This document shows, piece after piece, positions 1 through 7,357 of a stretch of 64,000 nucleotides of DNA; within the stretch, counting starts at the first letter, position 1, and the number at the start of each line of letters is the position of its first letter. The position numbers were made by a program, and so were the translations under genes. The notes under the pieces were generated by a model, which did no database searches, had not been told where the DNA came from, and worked only from the letters and a program-made list of their open reading frames with translations. The stretch comes from Aquibacillus salsiterrae. Lineage in GTDB: Bacteria; Bacillota; Bacilli; Bacillales; Amphibacillaceae. The DNA is taken from positions 1-64,000 of the forward strand of contig NZ_JAMQKC010000008.1 of the NCBI RefSeq assembly GCF_028416595.1. Reading direction: 5' to 3'.

Positions 1-151
1 AAAGCATCTAAGCATGAAGCCCCCCTCTAGATGAGACTTCCCATCATTTTAAATGAGTAAGATCCCTCAGAGACGATGAGGTTGATAGGTCCGAGGTGGA
101 AGCATGGCAACATGTGCAGCTGACGGAAACTAATCGATCGAGGACTTAACT
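1..151 (+). rRNA. 23S ribosomal RNA, 3' end (partial)
   Basis: The sequence ends with the typical Bacillus 23S terminus (ACTAATCGATCGAGGACTT at about 129-147). The gene enters from the left edge of the window and only its last ~150 nt are present. The array continues into 5S rRNA and tRNA genes on the same strand. Confidence 0.93.
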
Positions 152-160
152 AAAATAAAA

Positions 161-428
161 AGTGAAGGCGACTGGTTAATAGCGTACGGATAGATAAGAC
201 AGCCTGTAGTACTCTGAACTTTGAGTATGAAAGGATGGATTAACTATCCGCTAGCTATTAGGAGCCGGAACTAGATTGAATAAGGAAGCGAAGACGACCG
301 GTTAAATCCGCCGGGATAAGCAAGACCGCGGAAAGGGTGTGAATTTTCACCCTTGGAGAGGTATTGCTTATAACGAGAGGATTTGGGAGTCGTAGCTGAA
401 CTGAAAAAAAGTGAAGGCGACTGTTAAA
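161..428 (+). repeat. Tandem structured repeats in the 23S-5S spacer
   Basis: The spacer is about 350 nt. It carries two tandem units of about 125 nt (161-286 and 287-409) and the head of a third (410-428); AGTGAAGGCGACTG recurs at 161-174 and 410-423, with a diverged version at 287-300. Each unit folds into three nested stems. Unit 1: ATAGC/GCTAT, GGATAG/CTATCC, GTACTC/GAGTAT. Unit 2: AAATCC/GGATTT, ATAAGCAA/TTGCTTAT, AAGGGTG/CACCCTT. The layout matches the intergenic repeat at 39521-39655 read on its minus strand. The units should be co-transcribed with the rRNAs. Confidence 0.75.
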
Positions 429-499
429 TGTCTTGTACCAACTTCTTATCTAGTTTTGAAGGTACATAGGTAATGTTTTACCTTGAACTTCATAAAAGA

Positions 500-615
500 T
501 CTGGTGGCTATAGCAAAGAGGTCACACCTGTTCCCATGCCGAACACAGTAGTTAAGCTCTTTTGCGCCGATGGTAGTTGGGACTTTGTCCCTGTGAGAGT
601 AGGACGTCGCCAGGC
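500..615 (+). rRNA. 5S ribosomal RNA
   Basis: About 116 nt with the conserved Bacillus 5S blocks: GGTGGCTATAGC start, CACACCTGTTCCCATGCCGA core, and GTGAGAGTAGGACG near the end. Ends are placed by comparison with the remembered B. subtilis 5S, so each may be off by a base or two. Confidence 0.93.
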
Positions 616-630
616 TTTTTACATAATAAT

Positions 631-705
631 GGCCCGTTGGTCAAGCGGTTAAGACACCGCCCTTTCACGGCGGTAACACGGGTTCGAATCCCGTACGGGT
701 CACCA
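631..705 (+). tRNA. tRNA-Glu (UUC)
   Basis: Full cloverleaf with anticodon TTC in the loop after CCGCC; 3' CCA is encoded. First gene of the tRNA array. Confidence 0.95.
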
Positions 706-744
706 AAGTATTTTCATATTTGTCATAATACCTCACAATATCGT

Positions 745-820
745 GGAGGATTAGCTCAGCTGGGAGAGCACCTGCCTTACAAGCAGGGGGTCGCAGGTTC
801 GAGCCCTGCATCCTCCACCA
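745..820 (+). tRNA. tRNA-Val (UAC)
   Basis: Acceptor GGAGGAT/ATCCTCC, anticodon loop CTTACAA (TAC), encoded CCA. Confidence 0.95.
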
Positions 821-839
821 TTCATTTAAATATTGTTAT

Positions 840-916
<77 letters not shown>

Positions 917-988
917 TAATTTTTCTTCGTTAGTAATAGAGAGATAATTATAAGGTAAGATATTTTTTGCTGTCGCAAAAAAATCTAA

Positions 989-1062
989 GGTCCGGTAGTT
1001 CAGTTGGTTAGAATGCCTGCCTGTCACGCAGGAGGTCGCGGGTTCGAGTCCCGTCCGGACCG
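989..1062 (+). tRNA. tRNA-Asp (GUC)
   Basis: Acceptor GGTCCGG/CCGGACC, anticodon GTC. The discriminator G is followed by TCA, so CCA is not encoded and must be added by CCA transferase. Confidence 0.93.
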
Positions 1063-1068
1063 TCATTT

Positions 1069-1144
<76 letters not shown>

Positions 1145-1160
1145 CCGTTTAGCAATATAG

Positions 1161-1188
1161 TGATCCATTAGCTCAGTCGGTAGAGCAA
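1161..1188 (+). pseudogene. 5' half of a tRNA-Lys (remnant)
   Basis: CCATTAGCTCAGTCGGTAGA is identical to the start of the intact tRNA-Lys at 1313, but the homology stops after the D arm. The next ~120 nt are unrelated; ACAAGCAT at 1188-1195 and its complement ATGCTTGT at 1249-1256 could pair just after the break. It cannot make a tRNA. Confidence 0.8.
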
Positions 1189-1312
1189 CAAGCATCGCTT
1201 CCACCGAATAAGCTACGAGTAACCTCGGAAGCATAAACATCTTTGAATATGCTTGTAGATGCAGAGGTTTTCTTTATGAGCTATCTATAAAAATTAGAGG
1301 ATTATTCTTTAG

Positions 1313-1385
1313 GAGCCATTAGCTCAGTCGGTAGAGCATCTGACTTTTAATCAGAGGGTCGAAGGTTCGAGTCCTTCATGGCTCA
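1313..1385 (+). tRNA. tRNA-Lys (UUU)
   Basis: Acceptor GAGCCAT/ATGGCTC, anticodon TTT. The 3' end is followed by TCA, so CCA is not encoded. Confidence 0.94.
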
Positions 1386-1430
1386 TCAATTTTTTTGCAA
1401 AGTGATTCAAAAAAGGTTGAAGAATAAAAT

Positions 1431-1505
1431 GTGGAAGTAGTTCAGTGGTAGAACATCACCTTACCAAGGTGGGGGTCGCGGGTTCGAATCCCGTCTTCCG
1501 CTCCA
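1431..1505 (+). tRNA. tRNA-Gly with ACC anticodon
   Basis: The body is a standard tRNA-Gly with encoded CCA. The anticodon loop reads TTACCAA, giving ACC where the common Bacillus gene has GCC. Two stem positions also differ from the usual gene: acceptor GTGGAAG (T-G pair) and anticodon stem TCACC (T-G pair). All three are transitions. It may be a decaying copy or a genuine A34 tRNA. Confidence 0.85.
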
Positions 1506-1528
1506 CCTGCATTATATTTATATGCCAT

Positions 1529-1617
1529 GCCGGGGTGGTGGAATTGGCAGACACACAGGACTTAAAATCCTGCGGTAGGTGACTATCGTGCCGGTTCAAG
1601 TCCGGCCCTCGGCACCA
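1529..1617 (+). tRNA. tRNA-Leu (UAA)
   Basis: Class II tRNA with a long variable arm, anticodon loop CTTAAAA (TAA), encoded CCA. Confidence 0.95.
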
Positions 1618-1672
1618 AAGGTTTTTGTGTAAACAAAATACCAAAGGTTTTTTCCTTATAAATAACCCAAAT

Positions 1673-1749
1673 GCGCCCGTAGCTCAATTGGATAGAGCGT
1701 TTGACTACGGATCAAAAGGTTAGGGGTTCGACTCCTCTCGGGCGCGCCA
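1673..1749 (+). tRNA. tRNA-Arg (ACG)
   Basis: Acceptor GCGCCCG/CGGGCGC, anticodon ACG (the normal TadA-edited tRNA), encoded CCA. Confidence 0.95.
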
Positions 1750-1754
1750 TTTAA

Positions 1755-1831
1755 CGGGAAGTAGCTCAGCTTGGTAGAGCACTTGGTTTGGGACCAAGGG
1801 GTCGCAGGTTCAAATCCTGTCTTCCCGACCA
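1755..1831 (+). tRNA. tRNA-Pro (UGG)
   Basis: Acceptor CGGGAAG/CTTCCCG, anticodon loop TTTGGGA (TGG), encoded CCA. Confidence 0.95.
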
Positions 1832-1855
1832 TCTTAAATAGTGTTAATGTATCAT

Positions 1856-1928
1856 GGGGCCTTAGCTCAGCTGGGAGAGCGCCTGCTTTGCACGCAGGAG
1901 GTCAGCGGTTCGATCCCGCTAGGCTCCA
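1856..1928 (+). tRNA. tRNA-Ala (UGC), copy 1
   Basis: Anticodon TGC; CCA is not encoded. Identical over all 73 nt to the copy at 2538. Confidence 0.95.
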
Positions 1929-1937
1929 TCTTGATTT

Positions 1938-2014
1938 GGAGGGGGAGTGAACCAAGGACGGTTGTTTACAAATCAAATTCCATCCAGTCCTAGGTTTCTA
2001 GTCCTGTCCCTCCA
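1938..2014 (+). pseudogene. Degenerate tRNA-like sequence, possibly tRNA-Tyr
   Basis: An acceptor-like pair GGAGGGG ... CCCTCCA brackets 77 nt, and the 3' part resembles a T arm (AGGTTTCTAGTCCTG). The D and anticodon arms no longer fold well. The acceptor GGAGGGG recalls Bacillus tRNA-Tyr. It lies between functional tRNA-Ala and tRNA-His. Read as a decayed tRNA gene. Confidence 0.5.
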
Positions 2015-2022
2015 CTAGTCTC

Positions 2023-2099
2023 GGCGGTTGTGGCGAAGTGGTTAACGCACCGGATTGTGGTTCCGGCATTCGTGGGTTCGATTCCCATCAGCCGCCCCA
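2023..2099 (+). tRNA. tRNA-His (GUG)
   Basis: Includes the encoded extra G at -1 paired with C73, anticodon GTG, encoded CCA. Confidence 0.95.
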
Positions 2100-2108
2100 A
2101 AAATAGAT

Positions 2109-2182
2109 GCGGGTGTAGTTTAGTGGTAAAACCTCAGCCTTCCAAGCTGATGTCGAGGGTTCGATTCCCTTCACCCGCTCCA
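2109..2182 (+). tRNA. tRNA-Gly (UCC)
   Basis: Acceptor GCGGGTG/CACCCGC, anticodon loop CTTCCAA (TCC), encoded CCA. This tRNA can read all GGN codons by wobble. Confidence 0.95.
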
Positions 2183-2188
2183 AACTGT

Positions 2189-2262
<74 letters not shown>

Positions 2263-2273
2263 TTTGTTATTTT

Positions 2274-2348
2274 TCCACAGTAGCTCAGTGGTAGAGCAAT
2301 CGGCTGTTAACCGATCGGTCGTAGGTTCGAATCCTACCTGTGGAGCCA
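2274..2348 (+). tRNA. tRNA-Asn (GUU)
   Basis: Acceptor TCCACAG/CTGTGGA, anticodon GTT, encoded CCA. Confidence 0.95.
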
Positions 2349-2350
2349 GT

Positions 2351-2441
2351 GGAGAAGTACTCAAGTGGCTGAAGAGGCGCCCCTGCTAAGGGTGTAGGTC
2401 GCGTGAGCGGCGCGAGGGTTCAAATCCCTCCTTCTCCGCCA
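2351..2441 (+). tRNA. tRNA-Ser (GCU)
   Basis: Class II tRNA with a long variable arm, anticodon GCT, encoded CCA; only 2 nt after tRNA-Asn. Confidence 0.95.
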
Positions 2442-2445
2442 TTTA

Positions 2446-2521
2446 TGGGCTATAGCCAAGCGGTAAGGCAACGGTTTTTGGTACCGTCATTTCGCTGGTT
2501 CGAATCCAGCTAGCCCAGCCA
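2446..2521 (+). tRNA. tRNA-Gln (UUG)
   Basis: Acceptor TGGGCTA/TAGCCCA, anticodon loop TTTTGGT (TTG), encoded CCA. Confidence 0.95.
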
Positions 2522-2537
2522 TTTTCATTAAAGATTT

Positions 2538-2610
2538 GGGGCCTTAGCTCAGCTGGGAGAGCGCCTGCTTTGCACGCAGGAGGTCAGCGGTTCGATCCCG
2601 CTAGGCTCCA
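2538..2610 (+). tRNA. tRNA-Ala (UGC), copy 2
   Basis: Identical to the copy at 1856, including the absence of encoded CCA. Last tRNA of the array. Confidence 0.95.
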
Positions 2611-2640
2611 TAAATTGTCTTGTTTGTAAAAATAATTCGA

Positions 2641-2672
2641 AACATTAATTGCATGCCAGTTAATGTTTTTTG
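2641..2672 (+). terminator. Terminator of the rRNA-tRNA array
   Basis: AACATTAA pairs with TTAATGTT and runs into a T tract, 30 nt after the last tRNA. Confidence 0.7.
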
Positions 2673-2761
2673 TTGTCTAGAAAACTTCTATCTCTATAAG
2701 CTAAAGACCTTACAAAATGAGCCTGCTGGAATGATGCTATCCAGCAATAAATATGAAAAAA

Positions 2762-2791
2762 TTGACATTAATACGGAATAAAGTATAAAAT
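2762..2791 (+). promoter_or_regulatory. Promoter of the TRAP-TAXI operon
   Basis: TTGACA at 2762-2767, then 16 nt, then TATAAA at 2784-2789 (or TAAAAT at 2786-2791 with 18 nt). Sits 37 nt before the start codon. A short hairpin (TGCTGGA/TCCAGCA, 2724-2746) lies just upstream. Confidence 0.75.
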
Positions 2792-2827
2792 ACTCTTGTT
2801 AAGAAGAAGTTTTGAAGGGGGTATTTT

Positions 2828-3877
2828 ATGAAAAACAAAAAGTTTTTATTGCTAGTTGGTTTACTTTTCGCACTAGGAATGTTCCTTACAGCGTGTGGCG
2901 GTGGGGAAAAGGAAGAAGGAACAGGTTCTGATGGAGGAAATGACACAGGATCTGAAACAGAAAATGATACTGGTGCTGAAGACAATGATGCAGATGCTGG
3001 TGATAAACCGGAGTTCTTAAGCTTACTTACAGGTGGAACTAGTGGTACATATTATCCACTTGGTGGTGAAATGGCTAGCATTATAACGGATGAAACAGGA
3101 ATTCAAACAGATGCTGTATCATCAAATGCATCAGCTGACAATATCGCAGCTTTACAAGCGGGCGAAGCAGAATTGGCATTTGCTCAAACAGATGTTACCG
3201 CTAATGCGGTAGAAGGTATCAACTCATTTGATGGCAATCCTGTTGATAATATCCAGGCTATTGCATCACTTTACCCAGAAACAATTCAAATTGTTACGGT
3301 AAAAGACTCTGGTATTACTTCTGTGGCAGATTTAGCAGGTAAAACAGTTTCTGTCGGTGCTCCTGGGTCAGGGACATATGTTAACGCAACACAGATTCTG
3401 GAAGCTTATGGTTTAAGCATGGACGACATTGATGCACAGAATTTAGACTTTGGTGAATCAACAGGTGGGATCCAAGACGGTAATATTGACGCAGCGTTTA
3501 TTACTGCTGGTACACCAACTGGTGCAGTCGAAGGCTTAGCTGCTACAACAGATGTAAGCATTGTTCCGATTGAACAAGATAAAATTGACTCACTTATTGA
3601 ACAGTATCCATATTATGCAGCTGATACTGTAAAAGCTGGTACTTATGATATTGAAGAGGACGTTAATACTGTTGCTGTTCTTGCAATGCTTGTTGTTACA
3701 GATAGCCTTTCAGAGGATGTTGTCTATGATATTACAAAGGCAATCTTTGATAATACAGATAAGATCACACATGCTAAAGGAGAATACATTACCAAGGAAT
3801 CTGCTTTAGATGGTATTGGTATCGACCTCCACCCTGGGGCTAAAAAGTATTTTGAAGAAGAAGGGTTACTTGACTAA
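2828..3877 (+). CDS. TAXI family TRAP transporter solute-binding lipoprotein
   Basis: Extracytoplasmic substrate receptor of a TRAP-TAXI secondary transporter. A lipoprotein signal peptide ends in LTAC with the lipidated Cys at residue 23, followed by an acidic, low-complexity linker to about residue 60 and then the TAXI domain (GTSGTYYPLGGEMA near its start; PGSGTYVNA later). 349 aa is normal for the family. RBS GAAGGGGG precedes the ATG. It heads an operon with the DUF1850 protein and the fused permease; the hairpin after it probably sets higher levels of the receptor than of the permease. The substrate cannot be told; glutamate-like acids are known for some family members. Confidence 0.92.
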   Translation: MKNKKFLLLVGLLFALGMFLTACGGGEKEEGTGSDGGNDTGSETENDTGAEDNDADAGDKPEFLSLLTGGTSGTYYPLGGEMASIITDETGIQTDAVSSNASADNIAALQAGEAELAFAQTDVTANAVEGINSFDGNPVDNIQAIASLYPETIQIVTVKDSGITSVADLAGKTVSVGAPGSGTYVNATQILEAYGLSMDDIDAQNLDFGESTGGIQDGNIDAAFITAGTPTGAVEGLAATTDVSIVPIEQDKIDSLIEQYPYYAADTVKAGTYDIEEDVNTVAVLAMLVVTDSLSEDVVYDITKAIFDNTDKITHAKGEYITKESALDGIGIDLHPGAKKYFEEEGLLD

Positions 3878-3887
3878 ACGTATGCTT

Positions 3888-3942
3888 TAAAAAGGCCGGC
3901 TGTTACGCCTATTTATAGGTAATAATGCCGGTCCTTTTATTT
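3888..3942 (+). terminator. Intra-operon terminator/attenuator
   Basis: AAAAAGGCCGGC and GCCGGTCCTTTTATTT form a GC-rich stem with an inner hairpin, ending in T-rich DNA. It separates the receptor gene from the rest of the transporter operon, where partial read-through would give excess binding protein. Confidence 0.75.
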
Positions 3943-3977
3943 GCGATGGTAACCAAGAATTGGTGGGTTGAACACAA

Positions 3978-4505
3978 ATGACTAGAAAAAGATATTTACT
4001 TTCCTTAACTTTTCTACTCATTCTTCTTGCTGCCGTCTTATTTGTTCCCTTTAAAACTGCATTGGTCTTTTACGAAGGTAATACAGATACCATGAAAGCT
4101 TTTCTTCCTTTAGAGCCTGGGGACACCTTCCAATTGATTTGGAGACATTCGATCCACTTAAAAGATGTTACCGAAAAATATCAGGTAACCAACGATTTAA
4201 CTATTAAACAATATGAAATTGTTTATGAAGAATTTGGGATTGGAATGCCTTCAAACGCGCAAGAAGGGGAGAAATTCGAGTATAAAGATGGTAAGTACCA
4301 TATAAGTAACTTAAACAATATCTTTCCCTCGATGAACATTCGGAACGGAAAAACAGTTTCGAAAAATCGACTAGCATGGGGTTCTGGTGATGCCAGTCAA
4401 ATGGTGTGGTTTAATGATTATTTTAAACCAGGTGCATGGTTTACTGTATTAGTAGAGAGAATAACTCTATGGGAATATTTGAAGGGAGTGAGAATAAGTG
4501 AGTGA
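3978..4505 (+). CDS. DUF1850 protein of the TRAP-TAXI operon
   Basis: 175 aa with one N-terminal membrane anchor (about residues 8-25) and an extracytoplasmic remainder containing IWRHSIHLKDVTEKY, typical of DUF1850. Genes of this family usually lie between TAXI receptors and fused TRAP permeases, as here. Its molecular role is not known; a part in receptor-permease assembly is only inference. The 3' end overlaps the permease start by 8 nt, implying translational coupling. Confidence 0.85.
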   Translation: MTRKRYLLSLTFLLILLAAVLFVPFKTALVFYEGNTDTMKAFLPLEPGDTFQLIWRHSIHLKDVTEKYQVTNDLTIKQYEIVYEEFGIGMPSNAQEGEKFEYKDGKYHISNLNNIFPSMNIRNGKTVSKNRLAWGSGDASQMVWFNDYFKPGAWFTVLVERITLWEYLKGVRISE

Positions 4506-6522
4506 GAAAGAAATAGAATTGTTAGAAGCAACAAGACAACAGGAATTAATCGAGAAATACGATACTGAATCCAATACGCGAAAATTAACTGGCTTTGCTG
4601 GATGGCTTGTATTCTTGATATTAATAGCATTTTCTTTATTTCAGCTATATACGGGTGCTTTTGGAGTATATACAGCATACATTCAACGAACAGTCCACCT
4701 TGGATTCGCCTTATCACTTATTTTTTTACTCTTTCCGTCTAGAAGAAAGGGTAAAAAAAATAGTGTCCCTTGGTATGATTGGCTTCTTGTTTTAATAGCC
4801 ATTATTGTCACGGGGTACTGGCCAATGTATTATGAAACATTAGTACAACAATTTGGTGGTATCGATACCGGTCAAATGATTATTGGGGGAATAGCAATTC
4901 TGTTGGTGTTAGAAGCAGCAAGACGCGCTGTTGGTCTACCAATCACAGTTATTGCTCTGTTATTTCTTCTTTATGCAATCTTTGGGCGTCAGATGCCAGG
5001 AATGCTTGCACATCGAGGACTTAGTTTGGAACAGTTAATCAAATCGATGTTTTTTACCACAGAGGGTATTTTGGGTACTCCACTACAGGTATCGTCTACG
5101 TACATCTTCTTATTTTTATTGTTTGGTGCTTTTTTAGTTCAAACAGGAGTGGGATCCTACTTCAATGATTTAGCTCTTGCAATAGCTGGTCGACGTGTCG
5201 GAGGACCTGCTAAAGTGGCGATATTTTCAAGTGCATTAAATGGAACCATTTCAGGTAGTTCTGTTGCTAACACAGTTACAACCGGTTCTTATACGATTCC
5301 AATGATGAAAAAACTTGGATATAAACCGAATTTTGCTGGTGCTGTTGAGGCAGCTTCTTCCACTGGCGGGCAAATCATGCCCCCAATCATGGGTGCAGCT
5401 GCATTCTTAATGATTGAATTTGCGGGGGTTGGCTATTGGGAAATTGCTAAAGCAGCAGTTATTCCGGCCATTCTATATTTTGCGGGTATTTGGATAATGA
5501 CACATTTTGAAGCAAAAAGACTAGGACTTTTAGGTCTATCAAAAGATGAAATTCCAAGCAAGATTGAAACGCTAAAGAAAATCTATTTATTGTTACCGAT
5601 TTTGGCTATTGTCTATTTGCTTTTTACAGGTTTTAGTATCGAAAGAACCGCTATTTACGGGATTATTATTACCATTGTAGTTAGTTTGGTGCGGAAAGAT
5701 ACGAATATGTTTTTAGAAAATGGAAAGTTCACCTTTAGTAAATTAATTGATGCGTTGACAACTGGTGCTCGAACTGCATTAGGTGTGGCTGCAGCAACTG
5801 CGTGTGCCGGGATAATTGTTGGAGTAGTTACCAAAACAGGTTTAGGACTAAAGCTCGGTAATGGTCTTGTTGATATCGCAAGTGCGATGACCAATTCACC
5901 GCAATTACTCCTTTTGTTGACGTTAGCGTTTACGATGATTACATCTATCATTCTCGGGATGGGCTCACCGACAACAGCAAACTATATTATTACTTCAACG
6001 ATTGCGTTACCAGCGATTATGGCGTTGAATGATCAATATCAATTTGCCATTCCGGTTCTTGCCGCTCACATGTTTGTTTTTTACTTTGGAATAGTGGCGG
6101 ACATTACACCCCCAGTGGCACTTGCTGCATTCGCCGCAACAGGGATATCAGGCGGCGAACCTATTCGAACTGGTCTTAATGCATCAAGGCTTGCAATTGC
6201 AGCTTACATTATTCCTTATATGTTTGTCTTAAGTCCTCAGTTACTAATGATTGATGCAACCTTTTTTGAAATAACAATTTCATTAATAACGGCATTTTTA
6301 GGAATGATATCGATTGGTGCAGGACTTATTGGTTTTTGGTACCGTAAGATAAATTGGATAGAAAGAATAATTACTGTTCTAACAGGGTTGATGCTTGTCT
6401 ACCCAGAAGGGAATTCAGACTTGATTGGATTTAGTTTATTTATAGTCTTATTTCTCTTCCAGCTAAAGACAAAAGACAAACATAATAAACCAAACAAGAG
6501 TGTAACTACAAATGAAGCTTAA
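4498..6522 (+). CDS. TRAP transporter fused permease (4TM/12TM)
   Basis: 674-aa integral membrane protein with the small (DctQ-like) and large (DctM-like) subunits fused in one chain, the form that partners TAXI receptors. Key stretches: SGSSVANTVTTGSYTIPMMK and STGGQIMPPIMGAAAF, characteristic of the DctM fold. It should import a small organic acid with Na+ or H+. Start is GTG 4498 with RBS GAAGGGAG; the ORF overlaps the DUF1850 stop. Ends at a strong terminator. Confidence 0.93.
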   Translation: MSEKEIELLEATRQQELIEKYDTESNTRKLTGFAGWLVFLILIAFSLFQLYTGAFGVYTAYIQRTVHLGFALSLIFLLFPSRRKGKKNSVPWYDWLLVLIAIIVTGYWPMYYETLVQQFGGIDTGQMIIGGIAILLVLEAARRAVGLPITVIALLFLLYAIFGRQMPGMLAHRGLSLEQLIKSMFFTTEGILGTPLQVSSTYIFLFLLFGAFLVQTGVGSYFNDLALAIAGRRVGGPAKVAIFSSALNGTISGSSVANTVTTGSYTIPMMKKLGYKPNFAGAVEAASSTGGQIMPPIMGAAAFLMIEFAGVGYWEIAKAAVIPAILYFAGIWIMTHFEAKRLGLLGLSKDEIPSKIETLKKIYLLLPILAIVYLLFTGFSIERTAIYGIIITIVVSLVRKDTNMFLENGKFTFSKLIDALTTGARTALGVAAATACAGIIVGVVTKTGLGLKLGNGLVDIASAMTNSPQLLLLLTLAFTMITSIILGMGSPTTANYIITSTIALPAIMALNDQYQFAIPVLAAHMFVFYFGIVADITPPVALAAFAATGISGGEPIRTGLNASRLAIAAYIIPYMFVLSPQLLMIDATFFEITISLITAFLGMISIGAGLIGFWYRKINWIERIITVLTGLMLVYPEGNSDLIGFSLFIVLFLFQLKTKDKHNKPNKSVTTNEA

Positions 6523-6534
6523 AAATTTATGCAA

Positions 6535-6567
6535 AAACCCTCACTAAGTAAAGTGAGGGTTTTTTTG
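6535..6567 (+). terminator. Terminator of the TRAP-TAXI operon
   Basis: AAAACCCTCACT pairs with AGTGAGGG and is followed by seven T. Confidence 0.93.
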
Positions 6568-6641
6568 TCCGAATTCTCATGTAATAAACCATTCTCATAA
6601 AATGATAAACGGAGGATAGACTAAATGATGAACCCTTTTGA

Positions 6642-6675
6642 TTGACCGTCAAACAATACCGTGGTAGGGTATAGT
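6642..6675 (+). promoter_or_regulatory. Copper-responsive control region of copZ (CsoR-like)
   Basis: ATACC (6656-6660) and GGTAT (6668-6672) form an inverted repeat with a 7-nt centre, the pattern of CsoR operators. It overlaps promoter-like hexamers (TTGACC 6642-6647, TAGGGT 6665-6670). The assignment is inferred from pattern and from the chaperone gene downstream. Confidence 0.45.
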
Positions 6676-6742
6676 AGGGTGGAGTGAAGTATAGATTAAA
6701 GCGTGTGAAAATATAAAATAACATTTATAGGAGGTTTTTTAA

Positions 6743-6949
6743 ATGAAAAATATTTCATTAGATGTAAAAGGGATGACTTGTGGACATTGCAAAATGGCTG
6801 TCAATGGTGCGCTAAAGGACATTGATGGTATTGAAAATGTTGATGTCAATTTAGAAACTGGTAAGGTAGAGGTTAGTTATGATGAAGCAAAAGTAGATGA
6901 GTCAAAAATGAAAGAAGCAATTGAAGACCAAGGATATGATGTAGCATAA
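6743..6949 (+). CDS. copZ: Copper chaperone CopZ
   Basis: 68-aa heavy-metal-associated domain with the Cu(I)-binding motif MTCGHC at residues 11-16 and the usual beta-alpha-beta ferredoxin-like pattern ending GYDVA. It ferries Cu(I) in the cytoplasm, normally to the CopA exporter. RBS AGGAGG lies 9 nt before the ATG. The usual copA neighbour is missing; the next ~80 nt hold no recognisable gene. Confidence 0.92.
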   Translation: MKNISLDVKGMTCGHCKMAVNGALKDIDGIENVDVNLETGKVEVSYDEAKVDESKMKEAIEDQGYDVA

Positions 6950-7030
6950 AGACGATTACAAGAAAAAGTTGATGTCTAACTTCGAGCAGATTGCCTTGAT
7001 GTCGGCAAGATAACCGTAACAATGGAAAAT

Positions 7031-7080
7031 AAAAATTAAGCCCCTATAAGGTGAATTACCTTGTAGAGGCTTAATCATTT
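7031..7080. terminator. Bidirectional terminator between copZ and the 43-aa gene
   Basis: TTAAGCC.CTATAAGG pairs with CCTTGTAG.GGCTTAA (7036-7051/7059-7074), with a T run on both strands. It serves converging genes. Confidence 0.85.
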
Positions 7081-7100
7081 TCTAAGAGTTGGTTTTTAGC

Positions 7101-7232
7101 TTACCTTCTTTTTTTACTTGCATGTTCGTCATCTTCTACGCGAGTTGCTCCACCGTAGTGTAATGCTTGATCTCGGTCAGATTCAACCTTTCCTGACTTT
7201 CGAAGTTTCTTTTCCTGACGGTCTCGTCCCAT
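7101..7232 (-). CDS. Small basic/acidic hydrophilic protein, spore-protein-like
   Basis: 43 codons, starting MGRDRQEKKLRK and ending EHASKKRR, highly charged with no hydrophobic segment. A near-perfect RBS (GAGGAGGT, about 7 nt before the ATG) and its own terminator make it a real gene. Size and composition recall minor small acid-soluble spore proteins of Bacillaceae, but I do not recognise the family with certainty. Confidence 0.7.
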   Translation of the reverse strand: MGRDRQEKKLRKSGKVESDRDQALHYGGATRVEDDEHASKKRR

Positions 7233-7328
7233 CCTTATACCTCCTCGGAGTTAACTTCTCATTTATCTCTCTTTTAATTTTTGTTGTTAACAAGTTATTT
7301 ATTCATTTAACTTTAAATTTATTGGTCC

Positions 7329-7357
7329 TTGAACGGTTAATGGGGCTTAATTAATTT
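7329..7357 (+). promoter_or_regulatory. Probable promoter of the ZorAB-like operon
   Basis: TTGAAC (7329-7334), 17 nt, TAATTT (7352-7357), 90 nt before the start codon. Confidence 0.45.
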
